A DNA stretch of 64,000 bases from Bettongia penicillata ogilbyi (GCA_023548195.1 JAJHZJ010000014.1:18363718-18427717); one strand, 5' to 3'. Numbered from the stretch's first letter, positions 20,431-31,771 are shown. Notes: generated by a model not told the origin, from the letters alone. Numbers and translations: made by a program.

Positions 20431-23227
20431 AGGTGGACAAGACGACAGAGTAAAAGAGCAGCACTTGCTTGAGCTCTCCTCCACACCCTTCCAAATACTT
20501 GTACAAATGACTCTAAATAAATTGTACAGCAGCAGAACCCAGAAAATGACAGAGTGAAACAAATTTCCAACACAAGACAGCCTGTAATAGCAATAGAAAG
20601 GATACGTTCCATGAGACTGGAAGAGACACACGGTCCAAAGTGGGCCATGCTGGCACAGAAGGGCCTGCATCAGCACAGACAGGCCTTGAGCAGATCTCAG
20701 GGTATTGAATCACTGGAAGTTGTGGCAGTTTTCAGACTTCTCAATGCCAAAATGCCAAGGACAACGTGAAAGGTCAGAGGGAAGAACCTGTTGGACCTAT
20801 GTGAGAGAGAAGCATGGTGTGGTTCCAGCTCTGGGGTGGTGAACAGATTAACAGAGTCAGTGGTGGCCAAAGCAGAAGCAATAGTCGATGTTTCTGGAGC
20901 TCTAGGCTCACCAATTATCAGGAAATTTAGTAGATTATCACAGGGGGGTTCTAGTAATCTATTTGCTGGTGCTCAGGCAGGATTTTCTGACTTTGTCCTT
21001 CTTGGATCTGGGTCACAGTCCTAGGTGGTTGTCTTGAGGTGAGGAGGAGTGCTGACATGGTGGAGCTTTTGGAGGCAATGAAAAGGGAATCCTCCTCACA
21101 TTTCCAAGGCAGAAAAGAGTGCTTGAGACAACCCAAAGATGACAGCACAGACAAGGAGAAGAGAAAATGCCTCTTCTTATATCATACAACCTGGGAAGAG
21201 CTGAAAATTTCCAGGTCCCTTAATGTATCTCTGAAAACAACTGCACAAAACCCCTGAAGCTTTGTAGAGTACACCCCTCACCTCCCACTGGAAGCAGATA
21301 CCTATCTTGACAAATAGTTCAAAAGTCAAATAATTGTCTGGAAAAATGAGCAATCAGTGGGGAAAAAATCAGAGTACAGAAGTTTATTTTGGTGACAAGG
21401 AAGTTCAAAACACACTCTCAGAAGAAGACAGCAAAGACAAAACTCCTACATCCAAAGCCTCCAAGAAAAATATGTTGAAGGACATGAAAGAGCTCAAAGA
21501 TTTCAAAAATCAAGTAAAAGAAATGGAGGAAAATCTGAGAAGAGAAATGAGGATGAACAAGAAAATTAAGAAAAACAAGAAATTAAAACCTTAAAAAACA
21601 ACTAGGCCAAATGGTGAAAGAGGTCCAAAAAGCCAATGAGGAGAAGAATGCCTTAAAAAGTAGAATTGGCGAGATGGAAAAGGAGACCTAAAAGCTGACT
21701 GAAGAAAATAATTCTTCAAGAATAGAATGGAGTAGATGGAAGCTAATGGCTTTATTAAAAATCAAGGAATAATAAAACAAAATCAAAGGAATGAAAACAT
21801 AGAAGGTAATGTGAATTATCTCATTAAAAAGTCAATGACCTGGAAAATAGATCCAGGAGAGATAAATTAAGAATTATTGGACTACCTAAAAGCCAAGATA
21901 AAAAAAGTGCCTAGACATCATCTTTCAAGAAATTATCAAGGAAAGCTGCCCTGATTTTCTAGAACCAGCAGGTAAAATAGATATTGAAAGAATCCACCAA
22001 TTGCCTCTTGAAAGAGATTCCCAAAAGAAAAATTTCTAGGGATATTGTAGGCAAATCTGGAGTTCTCAGGTCAAGGAGAAAATGTAGCATGCAGCCAGAA
22101 AGAAACAATTCAAGTATTGTGGAAATGCAATCAGGATAACACAAGATCAAGTAGCTTCTATATTAAGGGACCATAGGGCTTGGAATATGATATTCCAAAG
22201 GTCAAAGGAGCTAGAATTAAAACCAAGAATTACCTACCTAGCAAACCTGAGTATTATACTTCAGGGGAGAAAATGGTCATTCAATGAAATAGAGGACTTT
22301 CAAGCATTCTTGATGAAAAGACCAGAACTGAATAGCAAATTTGATTTTCAAACACTAGAATCAAGAGAAGCATGAAAAGGTGAACAGGAAAGAGAAATCA
22401 TAAGGGACTTACTAAAGCTGAACTATTTACATTCCTATGCAGATATTTGTAATTCTTGAGATTTTTCTCAGTATTAGGATAGTTGGGAGGATTATATACA
22501 TATGCACAGAGGGCACAGGATGAGTTCAATGTCAAGGAAGGTTACCTGAAAAATAAAATTAAGTGTGAGAGAGAAAAAGGGGGAGGTGAAAGGAAAGGTG
22601 TGAACCTTAGTATCATCTGATTTGACTTAATGAAGAAATAATATACACATTCAAAAAAATACAGATTCAATTCTACCCTATAGGAAATTAGGGGTGAAAG
22701 GCATAGGAGGGTGACAGGATGACAGATACAAGTGCAAATAAGAGGAGGGGGTAATCAGAAGCAAACACTTTTGAGGAAGGACAGGGTCAAAACAGAGAAT
22801 AAATGAATGGAGGGGCAGTATGGGATGGAGGGAAATATAGTTCTTCTTTCACAACATGACTGTTATGGAATTGTTTCAAATGACCACACAAGTCACTTGT
22901 ATTGAATTGCTTGCCTTCTCAATGAGGTTAAGTGGGAATGGAGGGAGAGAGAGTATTTTAAAACTCAAAGTTTTAAAAACAGATATTAAAAATTGTTTTT
23001 ACATGCAACTGGTAAATAATATTTACAGGCAATAGGGTATAGAAGTCTAATAGAGGGTAAGGGGATAATAGAAGTGGGAATGAAAGAAGAAAGGGCAGAT
23101 TGGGGAAGGGATAATAGCAATGCATGCCATCTTTTGGTGAGGGAAAGGAGAGTTGGGTAGAAAATTTGAAACTCTTATGGTAGTGAATTTTGAAGACTAA
23201 AATTGAATTAATAGATAGAATTTTAAT
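20431..23227 (+). mobile_element. HAL1-type ORF1-only element C, full length (2.8 kb)
   Basis: A plus-strand element inserted in the antisense L1. It starts 'aggtggacaagacgacagag', a diverged L1 start motif. It has a 5'UTR of about 915 bases, ORF1 at 21346-22375 and a 3' region of about 850 bases with purine-rich blocks ('gggaatggagggagagagag' near 22930). It ends in A/T-rich sequence near 23227. The flanks carry imperfect copies of the same L1 sequence: 'caagaacaataagaac' at 20415-20430 and 'aagaaaaatcagaac' at about 23228-23244. I read these as a decayed target duplication. No ORF2 is present. Confidence 0.8.
21346..22375 (+). pseudogene. ORF1 of HAL1-type element C (broken)
   Basis: L1 ORF1 of about 343 codons. 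The start chosen is MSNQWGKNQS at 21346, matching E and H; an ATG 12 bases earlier is also in frame. The first 83 codons are open: the N-terminal part 'YFGDKEVQNTLSEED' and the start of the coiled coil. Stops and frame changes follow from 21592. The RRM-like and C-terminal parts are recognisable ('RSKELELKPRITYLA', 'FNEIEDFQAFLMKRP') and end 'LESREA' plus TGA at 22375. The N-terminus differs from the MPKKG type of A, B and D, so at least two ORF1 lineages are present. Confidence 0.8.
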
Positions 23228-23556
23228 GAAAGAAAAATCAGAACAAAAGGAAAAGATCACAAGAAAGAAAAAGAAACAAAAAAGTGAAAAAAATATGATT
23301 CAATCTGCTTTCAATTCTTGTGGATGTAGATAACATTTTCCATCATGAGTCTTTCAGAATTGGCTTGGATCTTTCTATTGCTGAAAAAACTAAGTCCATC
23401 AAAGCTGGTCATTGCACAGTGTTGCTGTTACTGAGTATGGTGTTCTCCTGGTTCTGTTCACTTCACTCAGCATCAGTTCATATATTTCCAGATTTTTTCA
23501 AAATCACCTTGCTCATTATTTCTTATGGAACAATAGTATTACATTATGATTTTAAA
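23228..23556 (-). mobile_element. L1 3' end, antisense, block 2 of 3
   Basis: Continues block 1 after HAL1-C: 'ccatcatgagtctttcagaa' near 23340, 'ttgctgttactgagtatggt' near 23422, 'cacttcactcagcatcagtt' near 23459 and 'ttatttcttatggaacaata' near 23515. It is cut near 23556 by the plus-strand L1 chimera and resumes at 28005. 'aatagtattacatta' at the cut and 'aatagcattacatta' near 28023 are probably the target duplication of that insertion. Confidence 0.8.
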
Positions 23557-23630
23557 GGGGACAGAGCCAAGATGGTAGAGTGAAACCAGGAATGAACCTG
23601 AGCCCTATCACAAATTCCTTCAGATACTTC

Positions 23631-23646
23631 TAAAAAGAATCTGACA
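23631..23646 (+). repeat. Target-site duplication of HAL1-D, left copy
   Basis: 'taaaaagaatctgaca' at 23631-23646 is repeated exactly at 26428-26443. Together they bound HAL1-D, and the interrupted L1 5'UTR reads on across them. Confidence 0.9.
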
Positions 23647-24304
23647 GGGGGGAGGAGCCAAGATGTGGGAATAGAAAGATTCACATATGCTAACTCCGAA
23701 CCCACAGCCCATAAATTACCTATAAAAAGAATTCCCAACAGGTTCTGGATCAGTGGAAGCCGCACAACAGCAGAGCAGAGGAGATTTCTGTTCCAGAGAG
23801 CCCTGAAAAACTGCCACCAAAGGTCCCTCACGCTCCGGACCCAGAGCAGAGCCCAGCCCTGCCTTGGCCACACGGTCCGAGAGGAGCAGATTGGAGCAGG
23901 CTTCAGGGACGGAATCTCCAGCAGCTGCGAAGTTCCCTCCACCCACAGGCGCACAGGTCAGTGAGAGAGACTTCTAGGCTGGCCAAGAGGGGAGCAGGGT
24001 GTCTCCGTAACTCAGACCCCCTCGTGAGGAAGCAGCAGGGGAAGCAGTGGCCAGGGACTCCCTGAGCAGATAGGAGCTCGGGTCCATTACAGAAGATCTC
24101 CGCATAAACCCCCTGAGGGAACTGAACCTAGGAGGCGGCCATGCCCCCACCAGAGAACCTGAATTTAATCTCTCACACTGAATAGCAGGTGGGCCCACCA
24201 CTGAAAGCCCTCAGGCTGGGGAGCAGCATTTGAATCTCAGACCCCAAGCACTAGTAAGGCAGGGGTGGAGAAGAATCTCAGAAGTCAAGTAACTGGCTGG
24301 GAAA

Positions 24305-25410
24305 ATGCCCAGAAAAGGGAAAAAAAAAAATAAGACCAAAGAAGGTTACTTTCTTGGTGAACAGATGTTTCCTCCTTTTCTTTCTGATGAGGAAGAACAA
24401 TGCTTACCATTAGGGAAAGACATAGAAGTCAAGGCCTCTGTATCCCAAACATCCGAAATAGATATCCAATGGGCTCAGGCCATGAAAGAGCTCAAAAAGG
24501 ATTTTGAAAATCAAGTTAGACAGGTGGACCAAAAACTGGGAAGAAAAATGAGAGAGATACAAGAAAAGCATGAAAAACAGGTCAATACCTTGCTAAAGGA
24601 GACCCCAAAAATGCTGAAGAAAATAACACCTTGAAAAATAGACTAACTCAACTGGCAAAAGAGGTTCAAAAAGCCAATGAGGAGAAGAATGCTTTCAAAA
24701 GCAGAATTAGTCAAATGGAAAAAGAGGTTCAAAAGCTCACTGAAGAAAATAGTTCTCTCAAAATTAGAATGGAACAGATGGAGTCTAACGACTTTATGAG
24801 AAACCAAGAAATCACCAAAAAAAACCCCAAAAGAATGAAAAAATGGAAGAGATTGTGCAATATCTCATTGGAAAAACAACTGACCTGAAAAATAGATCCA
24901 GGAGAGACAATTTAAAAATTATGGGACTACCTGAAAGTCATGATCAAAAACAAGAGCCTAGACATCATCTTTCATGAAATTATCAAGGAAAACTGCCCTG
25001 ATATTCTACAACCATAGGGCAAAATAAGTATTGAAAGAATCCATCGATCACCACCTGAAAGAGATCCAAAAAGAGAAACTCCTAAGAACATTGTGGCCAA
25101 ATTCCAAAATTCCCAGGTCAAGGAGAAAATATTGCAAGCAGTTAGAAAGAAACAATTCCAGTATTGTGGAAATACAATCAGGATAGCACAAGATCTAGCA
25201 GCTTCTACATTAAGGGATAGAAGGGCATGGAATAGGATATTCCAGAGGTCAAAGGAACTAGGACTCAAACCAAGAATCACCTACCCAGCAAAACTGAATA
25301 TAATACTTCAGGGGAAAAAATGGTCTTTCAATGAAATAAAGGACTTTCAAGAATTCTTGATGAAAAGACCAGAGCTGAAAATAAAATTTGACTTTCAAAC
25401 ACAAGAATGA
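24305..25410 (+). pseudogene. ORF1 of HAL1-type element D (frameshifted)
   Basis: L1 ORF1, about 368 codons from the MPRKGKKKNK start to a TGA at 25410. The first frame (24305-24634) has the acidic N-terminal part ('GYFLGEQMFPPFL') and the coiled coil. A second frame (24631-24888) continues the coiled coil with heptad-spaced hydrophobics ('LTQLAKEVQKANEE', 'ISQMEKEVQKLTEEN'). A third (25093-25410) is the C-terminal domain ('KILQAVRKKQFQYCG', 'SKELGLKPRITYPAK', 'LQGKKWSFNEIKDF'). At least two frameshifts and a stop near 24885 break it. It is among the best kept ORF1 copies in the window. Confidence 0.9.
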
Positions 25411-25544
25411 GACGAGGCATGAAAAAGTAGACAGCAAAGAGAAGTCATAAGGGACTTACCAAAGTTGAACTGTTTACATTCCTACATGGAAAGACAATAT
25501 TTGTAACTCTTGAAACTTTTCAGTATCTGGGTAGTTTGTGGGAT

Positions 25545-25595
25545 TACACACACACACGTGCGTGCACATACATACACACATGCATGCACACACAA
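25545..25595 (+). repeat. CA-type microsatellite in the HAL1-D 3' region
   Basis: A CA tract with CGTG and TG interruptions, about 135 bases after the ORF1 stop, at the place used by the repeats of B, E and H. Confidence 0.9.
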
Positions 25596-26427
25596 AGACA
25601 GAAAGTACAGAGTGAATTGAATAGGATGGGATCATATCTTAAAAAAAATTAAGGTAAACAGTGAGAGAGAAATGTATTAGGGGGAGGGAGGGTGAAATGG
25701 AATGGGGTAAATTATGTCTCATTCAAGAGGCAAGCAAAAGACTTTTCAATGGAGGGAAAAAGAGGGGAGGTGAGAGAAAAACATGAAGCTTACTCTCATC
25801 ACATTTGACTAAAGGAAGGAATAAAATGGGCACTCATTTTGGTATGAAAACCTATCTTACAATACAGGAAAGTGGGGGAGAAGGAGATAAGCAGGGTGGG
25901 GGGTGATGGAAGGGAGGGCAAGGGGAGGAGGGAACAATTTGAAGTCAACACTTGGGGAGGGACAGGATCAAAAGACAGAATAGAAACAATGGGGGGGCAG
26001 GATAGGATGGAGGGAAATATAGTCGGTCTTACACAACATGACTATTATCGAAGTCATTTGCAAAATTACACAGATATGGCCTGTATTGAATTGCCTGCCT
26101 TCCCAAAGGGAATGGGTGGGGAGGGAGGGATGGGGAGAAATTGGAACTCAAAGTTTTAGTAACTATTCTTGAGTATTGTTCTTGCTACTAGGAAATAAGA
26201 ATTCCACGTAATGGGGAATAGAAAGTTATCTGGCCCTACAGGACAAAAGAGAAGATGGGGACAAGGGAAGGGAGGGATGATAGAAGATAGGGCAGATTGG
26301 TGATCGGGGAAATTAGAATGCTTGGTGTATTCGGGTGGGAGGAGGGGAAAAATGGGGAGAAAATTTGGAACCAAAATTTTGTGAAAATGAATGTAAAAAG
26401 TTAAATAAATAAATTTATATTAAAAAA

Positions 26428-26443
26428 TAAAAAGAATCTGACA
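26428..26443 (+). repeat. Target-site duplication of HAL1-D, right copy
   Basis: Exact copy of 23631-23646. After it the L1 5'UTR continues ('aattttatagtggcagaa'), matching the antisense of 59790-59755 in the complete L1. Confidence 0.9.
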
Positions 26444-28004
26444 AATTTTATAGTGGCAGAATGCAGTAGGAGACAGTATGGCAGTTTTCCATCTCAGGAC
26501 AGCCCAAAATGTGACAGGAAGGATCTGTTACATGGAGTCAGGGGAGTGCAGAGCACAGAGAGCACAGGCTGCACCAGCAGAGACTCTGCCATAGCAGAGC
26601 ATAGCAGGAAAGGTCTTAGGTGAAATGAAGCAGAAGGGATAGTGTGGTTTCTCAAATATCTGCACAGGATGGGGGTCCAGCAGGACTGAGTGAGAGAGAA
26701 GCATAGGGATCCGCAAAACAGCAGCAGTCACCCCTGAGACTATTGAGATTATCGGCCCATAGTTTAAAAGTTTGAAAGTCACCTACTTAAACTTCCAGGA
26801 GCCAAGATAATGGAGTAAACTGTAGGTCCTCTCTCCTTCTCCTCGTTGACTTTGAAAAACCCAGAGAATATTTTCCCAGGAAAAGATCCTGGAGTAGTGG
26901 AATTAGCTGAAGGGAAGCAGTAGTCCCTCCGCTCAGGAGGCTAGGGAGATGGATGGGAAGAGTACCTCTTGCTGTGGCCAAAGGGACCAGTGCAGGGTCA
27001 GAGGTATCTAAGCAAACCTCACTTCAGTGAACCAGAAGATCCTGAGCCCCAGGAGACTGGAGCTCATGAGCACCAACACCAGGACCTCAAGCATTCCTTA
27101 GCACAGTCAAGGGAATTGGGTAAACACCAGTGCAAACAGGGGATCACCAGCAGTTAAGCCAAAGTGTGCTCTAGCTCAGCCCTGGGGAGAAAGAGAACTT
27201 GCACAGTCAGACCACCCCTCCCCCACACCTCAGAAATCCAGAAAGACTTCACCTGGCCTCAGCTTTGGTACACACCAGCCAGCTTAGCACCAGGTAAGCT
27301 GCATTATTATATAGCTTCTAGCTGAAAGAACCAGAGTCCACAACACACCAGGACAATTACCAGGCCTCAAGTTTTCAGGACAAGAAATGTGGGAGAAAGT
27401 CCTTTGTGCCCCAGAAGCTCTTTTGGTGGTGACCAAGACCTGGAAATGGAGGTAATACCCATCAATTGGGGGGTGACTGAATAAGATGTGGTATATGAAT
27501 GTAATGAAATATTATTGTGCTATAAGAAATGACCAACAGGCAGACTTTAGAAAAACCTGGAAAGATTTATATGAACTGATGCTGAGCGAAATGAGCAGAA
27601 CCAGGAGAACATTTTACACAGTATCACCTACAGTGTGTGAGGACTGTTTATATGAGAGACTTAGACCTTCACAGCAATGCAAGGACCTAAAACATTTCCA
27701 AAGGACTCTTGATGCAAAATTCCATCCACATCTAGATAAAGAACTATGGAATCAGAACATAGAATGAAGCAGACTATTTTCTCTTTTGTTATGTTTTGTT
27801 TTTTTCTGTTTGGTTTTTTCTTGTGGTTTCTCCCATTCATTTTAATTCTTCTATGCAATGACTCAAGTGAAAATGTGTTTAACAAGAATGTATGTGTAGA
27901 ACATATACAAGATTTCATGCCATCTTGGGGAGGGGAGAGAGAAAATTTTAAAATATATACAAGTGATTATTGAAAACTGAAAACAAAGAAAAAATTAAAA
28001 ATAG

Positions 28005-30307
28005 CATTTAAATTTTTTTAAAAATAGCATTACATTACATTCATATATCACACCTTGTTCAGTGATTCCTCAACTGATGACCATGACTTTGATTTCCAAT
28101 TCTTTGCCACCACTAAAAGAACTGTTATAAATAATTTTGTATATGTGTTTCCTTTCACCCTTTTTATGATCTCTTTGGAATATAGATCTAGTAGTGATAT
28201 TGTTGGATAAAAGGGTATGCAAATTTTTATATCCCTTTGAATAAAGTTCCAATTACTCTCCAGAATGGTTGGATCAGCTCACAACTCCACCAACAATGAA
28301 TTAGTATTTCAACTCTCACACATCTTCTCTAACATTTATCATTTTCCTTTCCTGTCATGTTAGCCAATCTGATAGGTGTGGTGTGGTATCTTAGAGTTGT
28401 TTTGATTTGCATCTATCTAATCAATAGTGATTTAGAGCATTTTTATATGGCTATAGATCACTTTAATTTCTTCATCTGAAAACCACTTGTTTAATTTTTT
28501 TGGCCATTTATCACCTGGGAATGACTTGCTTTCTCATAAATCGGCTATAAACATTTTTCCCAGTTGTCTGCTCTCCTTCCAAACTTGGTTGCATTCACAA
28601 TTTAATGTAATCAAAATTATCCATTTTGCATTTTGTAACATTTTCTTTCTCTTGTTTGTTCATAAATTCTTCCTTTCTCCATAGATATTACAGGGATACT
28701 ATTCCTTACTCTCTTAATCTGTTAGTGGTGTGACCCTTTATGTCTAAATCATGTACCCCAGTATGATCTTATCTTAGTAGGCAGTGTGAGATGTTAATCT
28801 ATGCCTAGTTTGTGCCATACTATTTTCTGGTGTTCCCCAGAAGTTTTTGTCAAATAGTGAGTTCTTATTACACAAGATGGAGTCTGAAGGTTTGTCAAAA
28901 GTAGGTTACCATAAACATTAACTGTGTCTTATGTAATCAATCTATTCCAGTATTCCACAAATTTATTTCTCAGCCAGCACCAAATGGTTTTGAAGGTTGA
29001 TGATTTATGATATAGTTTTAGATCTTCTATGACTAGGCCACATTTCTTTGCATTTTTTTTCATTAGTTCTCTTGATATTATGGACCTTTTCTTCTTCTAG
29101 AAGAATTCTATTATTTTTTTTCTAGAGCTATAAAATGATTTTTGGTAGTTTGGTACATCACTGAAGAAGTAAATTAATTTAGGTAGAATTACTATTTTTA
29201 CTATATTACCTCAGCCTACCAATTAGCAAATGATATTTTCCCAATTATTTAGATCTGACTTTATTGGTGTGAAAAGTGTTTTGTAATTGTGTTCATACTA
29301 TTCCTGGGTTTTTCTTGGCAGGTAGACTCTAACATATTTTATATTTTTATAGCTATTATAAATAGAATTTCTCTTCCTATCTCGTGTTGCTTGGTTTTGT
29401 TGTTAAATATGTAGAAATGCCGATGATACATGAGAGGGGGCTGTTTCATATTCTGCAACTTTGCTAAAGTTGTTAATTATTTCAAACAGTTTTTTAGTTG
29501 ATTCTCTGAGATTCTCTAAATATACCATCACATCTACTGCAGAGTGATAATTTTGTTTCTTCACTGTTCTAGATCCTTCTATTTCTTTTTCTTCTCTTAA
29601 TGCTAAACTTACATTTCTAGTAAAATATTACATAAAGGTAGCGATACCCCTAATCTTATTGGGAAAGCTTCTCTAACTTATCCCAATTATATACTATGCT
29701 TGTTGATGGTTTTAGATAAATACTACTTATAATTTTAAGGAAAACTCATTTTATTCCTGTACTCTTTAGTGTTCTTTATTAGGGATATGTGATTTATTTT
29801 GTCAAAAGTTTTTCTGAATCTACTGAGATAATTATATGATTTCTGTTAGTTTTGTTGTTCATATGAACAATTATGCTGATAGTTTTCCTAACATTGAACC
29901 AGCCCTGCATTCCTGATATAAATCCTAACTGGTAATAGTATATTATCCTCTTGATAAATTGCTGTAATCTCTTTGCTAATGTTTTATTAAAAATTTTTGC
30001 ATCTGTATTCATTAGAAAAATTCATCTATAACTTTCTCTGTTTTGACTCTTACAAGTTTAGGTATCAGCACCATATTCACATCATAAAAAGAATTTTGGT
30101 AGGACTCCACCTATTTTCTCAAATAGCTTTTATCATATTCGAATTAATTTTTCTTTATATCTTTGGTAGAATTAACTTATAAATCCATCTGGCCCTGGAT
30201 ATTCTTTTTCAGGGGGTTCATTGATGGCTTTTTAAATTTGTTTTTCTAAAATTAGGTTAAATATTTATTTCCCCTTCTATAAATCTGACAATTTATATTT
30301 TTTGGTA
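28005..30307 (-). pseudogene. L1 ORF2 remnant, antisense, block 3 of 3
   Basis: Minus-strand L1 ORF2, from the C-terminal tail (28005) back into the reverse transcriptase, truncated at 30307. ORF2 is the endonuclease and reverse-transcriptase protein. The clearest frame (30012-29794) reads '[18 protein letters not shown]', '[16 protein letters not shown]' and '[10 protein letters not shown]': the conserved region around RT motifs just before and into the first catalytic aspartate block ('SVD'). Stops are frequent. Blocks 1-3 together make one 5'-truncated L1 of about 2.9 kb opened by two insertions. Confidence 0.85.
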
Positions 30308-30700
30308 AATAGTAGTGCTATTTTTGGCACAAAGCTTATGCCGTTTTATAGCTCTTTGGGCATAGTTCCAGATTGCTCTACAAAGTTGTTAAATCAATAT
30401 GCAATTCCACCAACAGCACATTAATGTATTATTTTTCCCCATATCCCCTCCAACATTTGTTATTTTCATTTTCTGGCATATTCGCCTGCCCTGGACTGTG
30501 CTTCACTCTCAGCACATTCTTACAGATCTTTTCTTCTGATCTTCTAAGTTGTCTTTGGTTTGAAAATTGTTTTGCCCCATCCTCTTACAGGTGCTACTGC
30601 TCCAGAATTTATTTTGAGGTGATCTTTAAAGGTGTTTGTAGGAGAATTTAGGAGAGCTTAGATGAGTCCATGTTATATTCCCACCATTTTTGGCTTCTTC
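30308..30700 (-). mobile_element. Small L1 chimera (5'UTR joined to 3' part), antisense
   Basis: 30308-30475 is antisense L1 3' sequence ('catagttccagattgctcta', 'atcccctccaacatttgtta'; compare 15342-15440). 30476-30700 is antisense 5'UTR, ending near 30690 with 'caccatttttggcttcttct', a diverged reverse of the L1 start motif. Everything between the head and the 3' part is missing, and the 3'-most L1 sequence is absent too. Confidence 0.6.
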
Positions 30701-31229
30701 TTGATATTTTTTGAGGATCATTGCTAATGATTTTCAACCATCCCCTGTAAGGTTTTACAGATCACTTTATATTATAACAAGTTTTGACCTTGGCTGTTAT
30801 GTCTCTCTGTTGGCAAGGAAATATGTGTTAAATAGGTAAGACATTTATTGAGTTTTCTTAGCCCCTTTATTGTTGTTATTTCTTTTTATTAGCCAAACTC
30901 CTTTGGGTAATTATATTTATATCGATGTCTTTGCTTTGTTCCAGTTCTCAGGTTTTTGTTTTTTTTTACATCTGTAACTTATTTCTCAATTTAAAATTTT
31001 CTTATTGCTTACCATATATTCTCATATTTCTCATTTCTTCTAATCCAATGCTGACTGATGGCCCAGGTAGAACAATTAGATGGCAAACAGATTTGGAAAT
31101 GATTCTCACACTAGTAACAACTTCTTTTCTGTCTGTTAATGATGCTGTCAACTGCTTGCCATATCAAATTATAACAAGTCATTATTAGAGGTAGATTTTC
31201 TAAGGAATGATTTGGAACATTGTTTGCTA
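30701..31229. other. Unassigned A/T-rich DNA
   Basis: No recognised repeat or coding frame. The 87-codon frame 30925-31188 has no family resemblance that I can see. Confidence 0.4.
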
Positions 31230-31345
31230 TTTGATAACATTGGGTATTTGGGGTGGTTTAGTGAGATAACTATACAGCATCCAATTTGAGATGTCCAAAA
31301 AGCAGATGGTGAGACAAGGATTATCTCAGGAGAGAAACTAACTTT
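31230..31345 (-). mobile_element. L2 fragment, antisense (first piece)
   Basis: 'catccaatttgagatgtcca' then 'gcagatggtgagacaaggat' matches the antisense L2 stretch near 6180-6230. The L2 resumes at about 31590 after a SINE-like insert. Confidence 0.6.
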
Positions 31346-31585
31346 GAGAATAAGCATCTTCTTGTTTGTCCTTCCTTCTTTAAAAGGATGATAGCAACAG
31401 GAAGATGGTGCTATAACTGGCAAGTGAATTAAATTTAAGAGAAGGAGGGCTATGTAAAATCACCAACCTCACTTTCTCATCTAGTCATCTGGGCTCACTG
31501 GCAAGATATAGCTCAGTATAACTGGAGATGGCCCTGGATGCAGTGGAGTGCCTTAGCCTTTTTCCCTTGAATCAACTACTTTTAT
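31346..31585 (-). mobile_element. SINE or LINE fragment with an RTE-type 3' tail, antisense
   Basis: The left end, 'ttgtttgtccttccttcttt', is the reverse of the RTE tail at 47860-47890 ('ctttgaagatgaaggacaac'). The rest ('acctcactttctcatctagt', 'gatatagctcagtataactg', 'gagatggccctggatgcagt') is not found in the RTE copy at 45791-47893. A SINE that borrowed the RTE 3' tail fits best. Confidence 0.5.
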
Positions 31586-31700
31586 GATAACTGAAATCTT
31601 GGGAGTTGATCAGAAGACAGAGAGAAAAGAGAAAAGAATAGAAGGCCCAATACAGAACCTTAGAGAGCCCATTAGTTAGTGGGGATGACATAGCTCCAGG
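31586..31700 (-). mobile_element. L2 fragment, antisense (second piece)
   Basis: 'gaaggcccaatacagaacct' and 'ttagtggggatgacatagct' match the antisense L2 near 6330-6410. With 31230-31345 it shows one L2 opened by the SINE-like insert. Confidence 0.55.
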
Positions 31701-31771
31701 TCTTAGCATAGTGTCCACCACATACTAGACACTTAATAAACGCTTATTGACTGACTGACTGTTGAAAACAG
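31701..31771 (+). mobile_element. L2/MIR 3' end, sense
   Basis: 'cttagcatagtgtccaccac' then 'cacttaataaacgcttattg' and a short (ACTG)n: the standard L2-type 3' terminus. Confidence 0.65.

Larger units (their letters stand above)
23647..26427 (+). mobile_element. HAL1-type ORF1-only element D, full length (2,781 bp) with exact TSD
   Basis: The cleanest ORF1-only unit. It starts 'ggggggaggagccaagatgt' and has a 5'UTR of about 660 bases, ORF1 at 24305-25410 and a 3' region of 1.02 kb. It ends 'aaatttatattaaaaaa'. It is bounded by an exact 16-base duplication (23631-23646, 26428-26443). The 3' region carries a CA-type microsatellite, two purine-rich modules and two L1-like 3' ends in series. No endonuclease or reverse-transcriptase sequence is present, so L1 enzymes must have acted in trans. 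Confidence 0.9.
23557..27975 (+). mobile_element. L1 chimera (5'UTR joined to 3' end), split by HAL1-D
   Basis: A plus-strand L1 in two blocks around HAL1-D. Block 1 (23557-23646) is the L1 start ('gagccaagatggtagagtga'). Block 2 (26428-27975) continues the 5'UTR, including a second start-like module at 26802 ('ggagccaagataatggag'). Near 27415-27450 it switches straight to the ORF2 C-terminus and 3'UTR. ORF1 and nearly all of ORF2 are absent. The 3' end is A-rich near 27975. The best-kept frame is 27486-27767 (93 codons, 'MWYMNVMKYYCAIRND' onward), an L1 ORF2 C-terminal tail. Confidence 0.75.

Noticed and set aside
23544..23964. Overlapping 136- and 99-codon frames on opposite strands at the start of element D
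   Set aside because: Both lie in the element 5'UTR, which is G/C-richer and so has fewer stops by chance; neither matches ORF1 or ORF2.
23647..26427. Element D as a simple internally deleted L1
   Set aside because: The same ORF1-to-3'-region structure recurs in at least four full-length copies with similar lengths, so a replicating ORF1-only form is the better reading. A shared origin by deletion from L1 remains likely for the founder.
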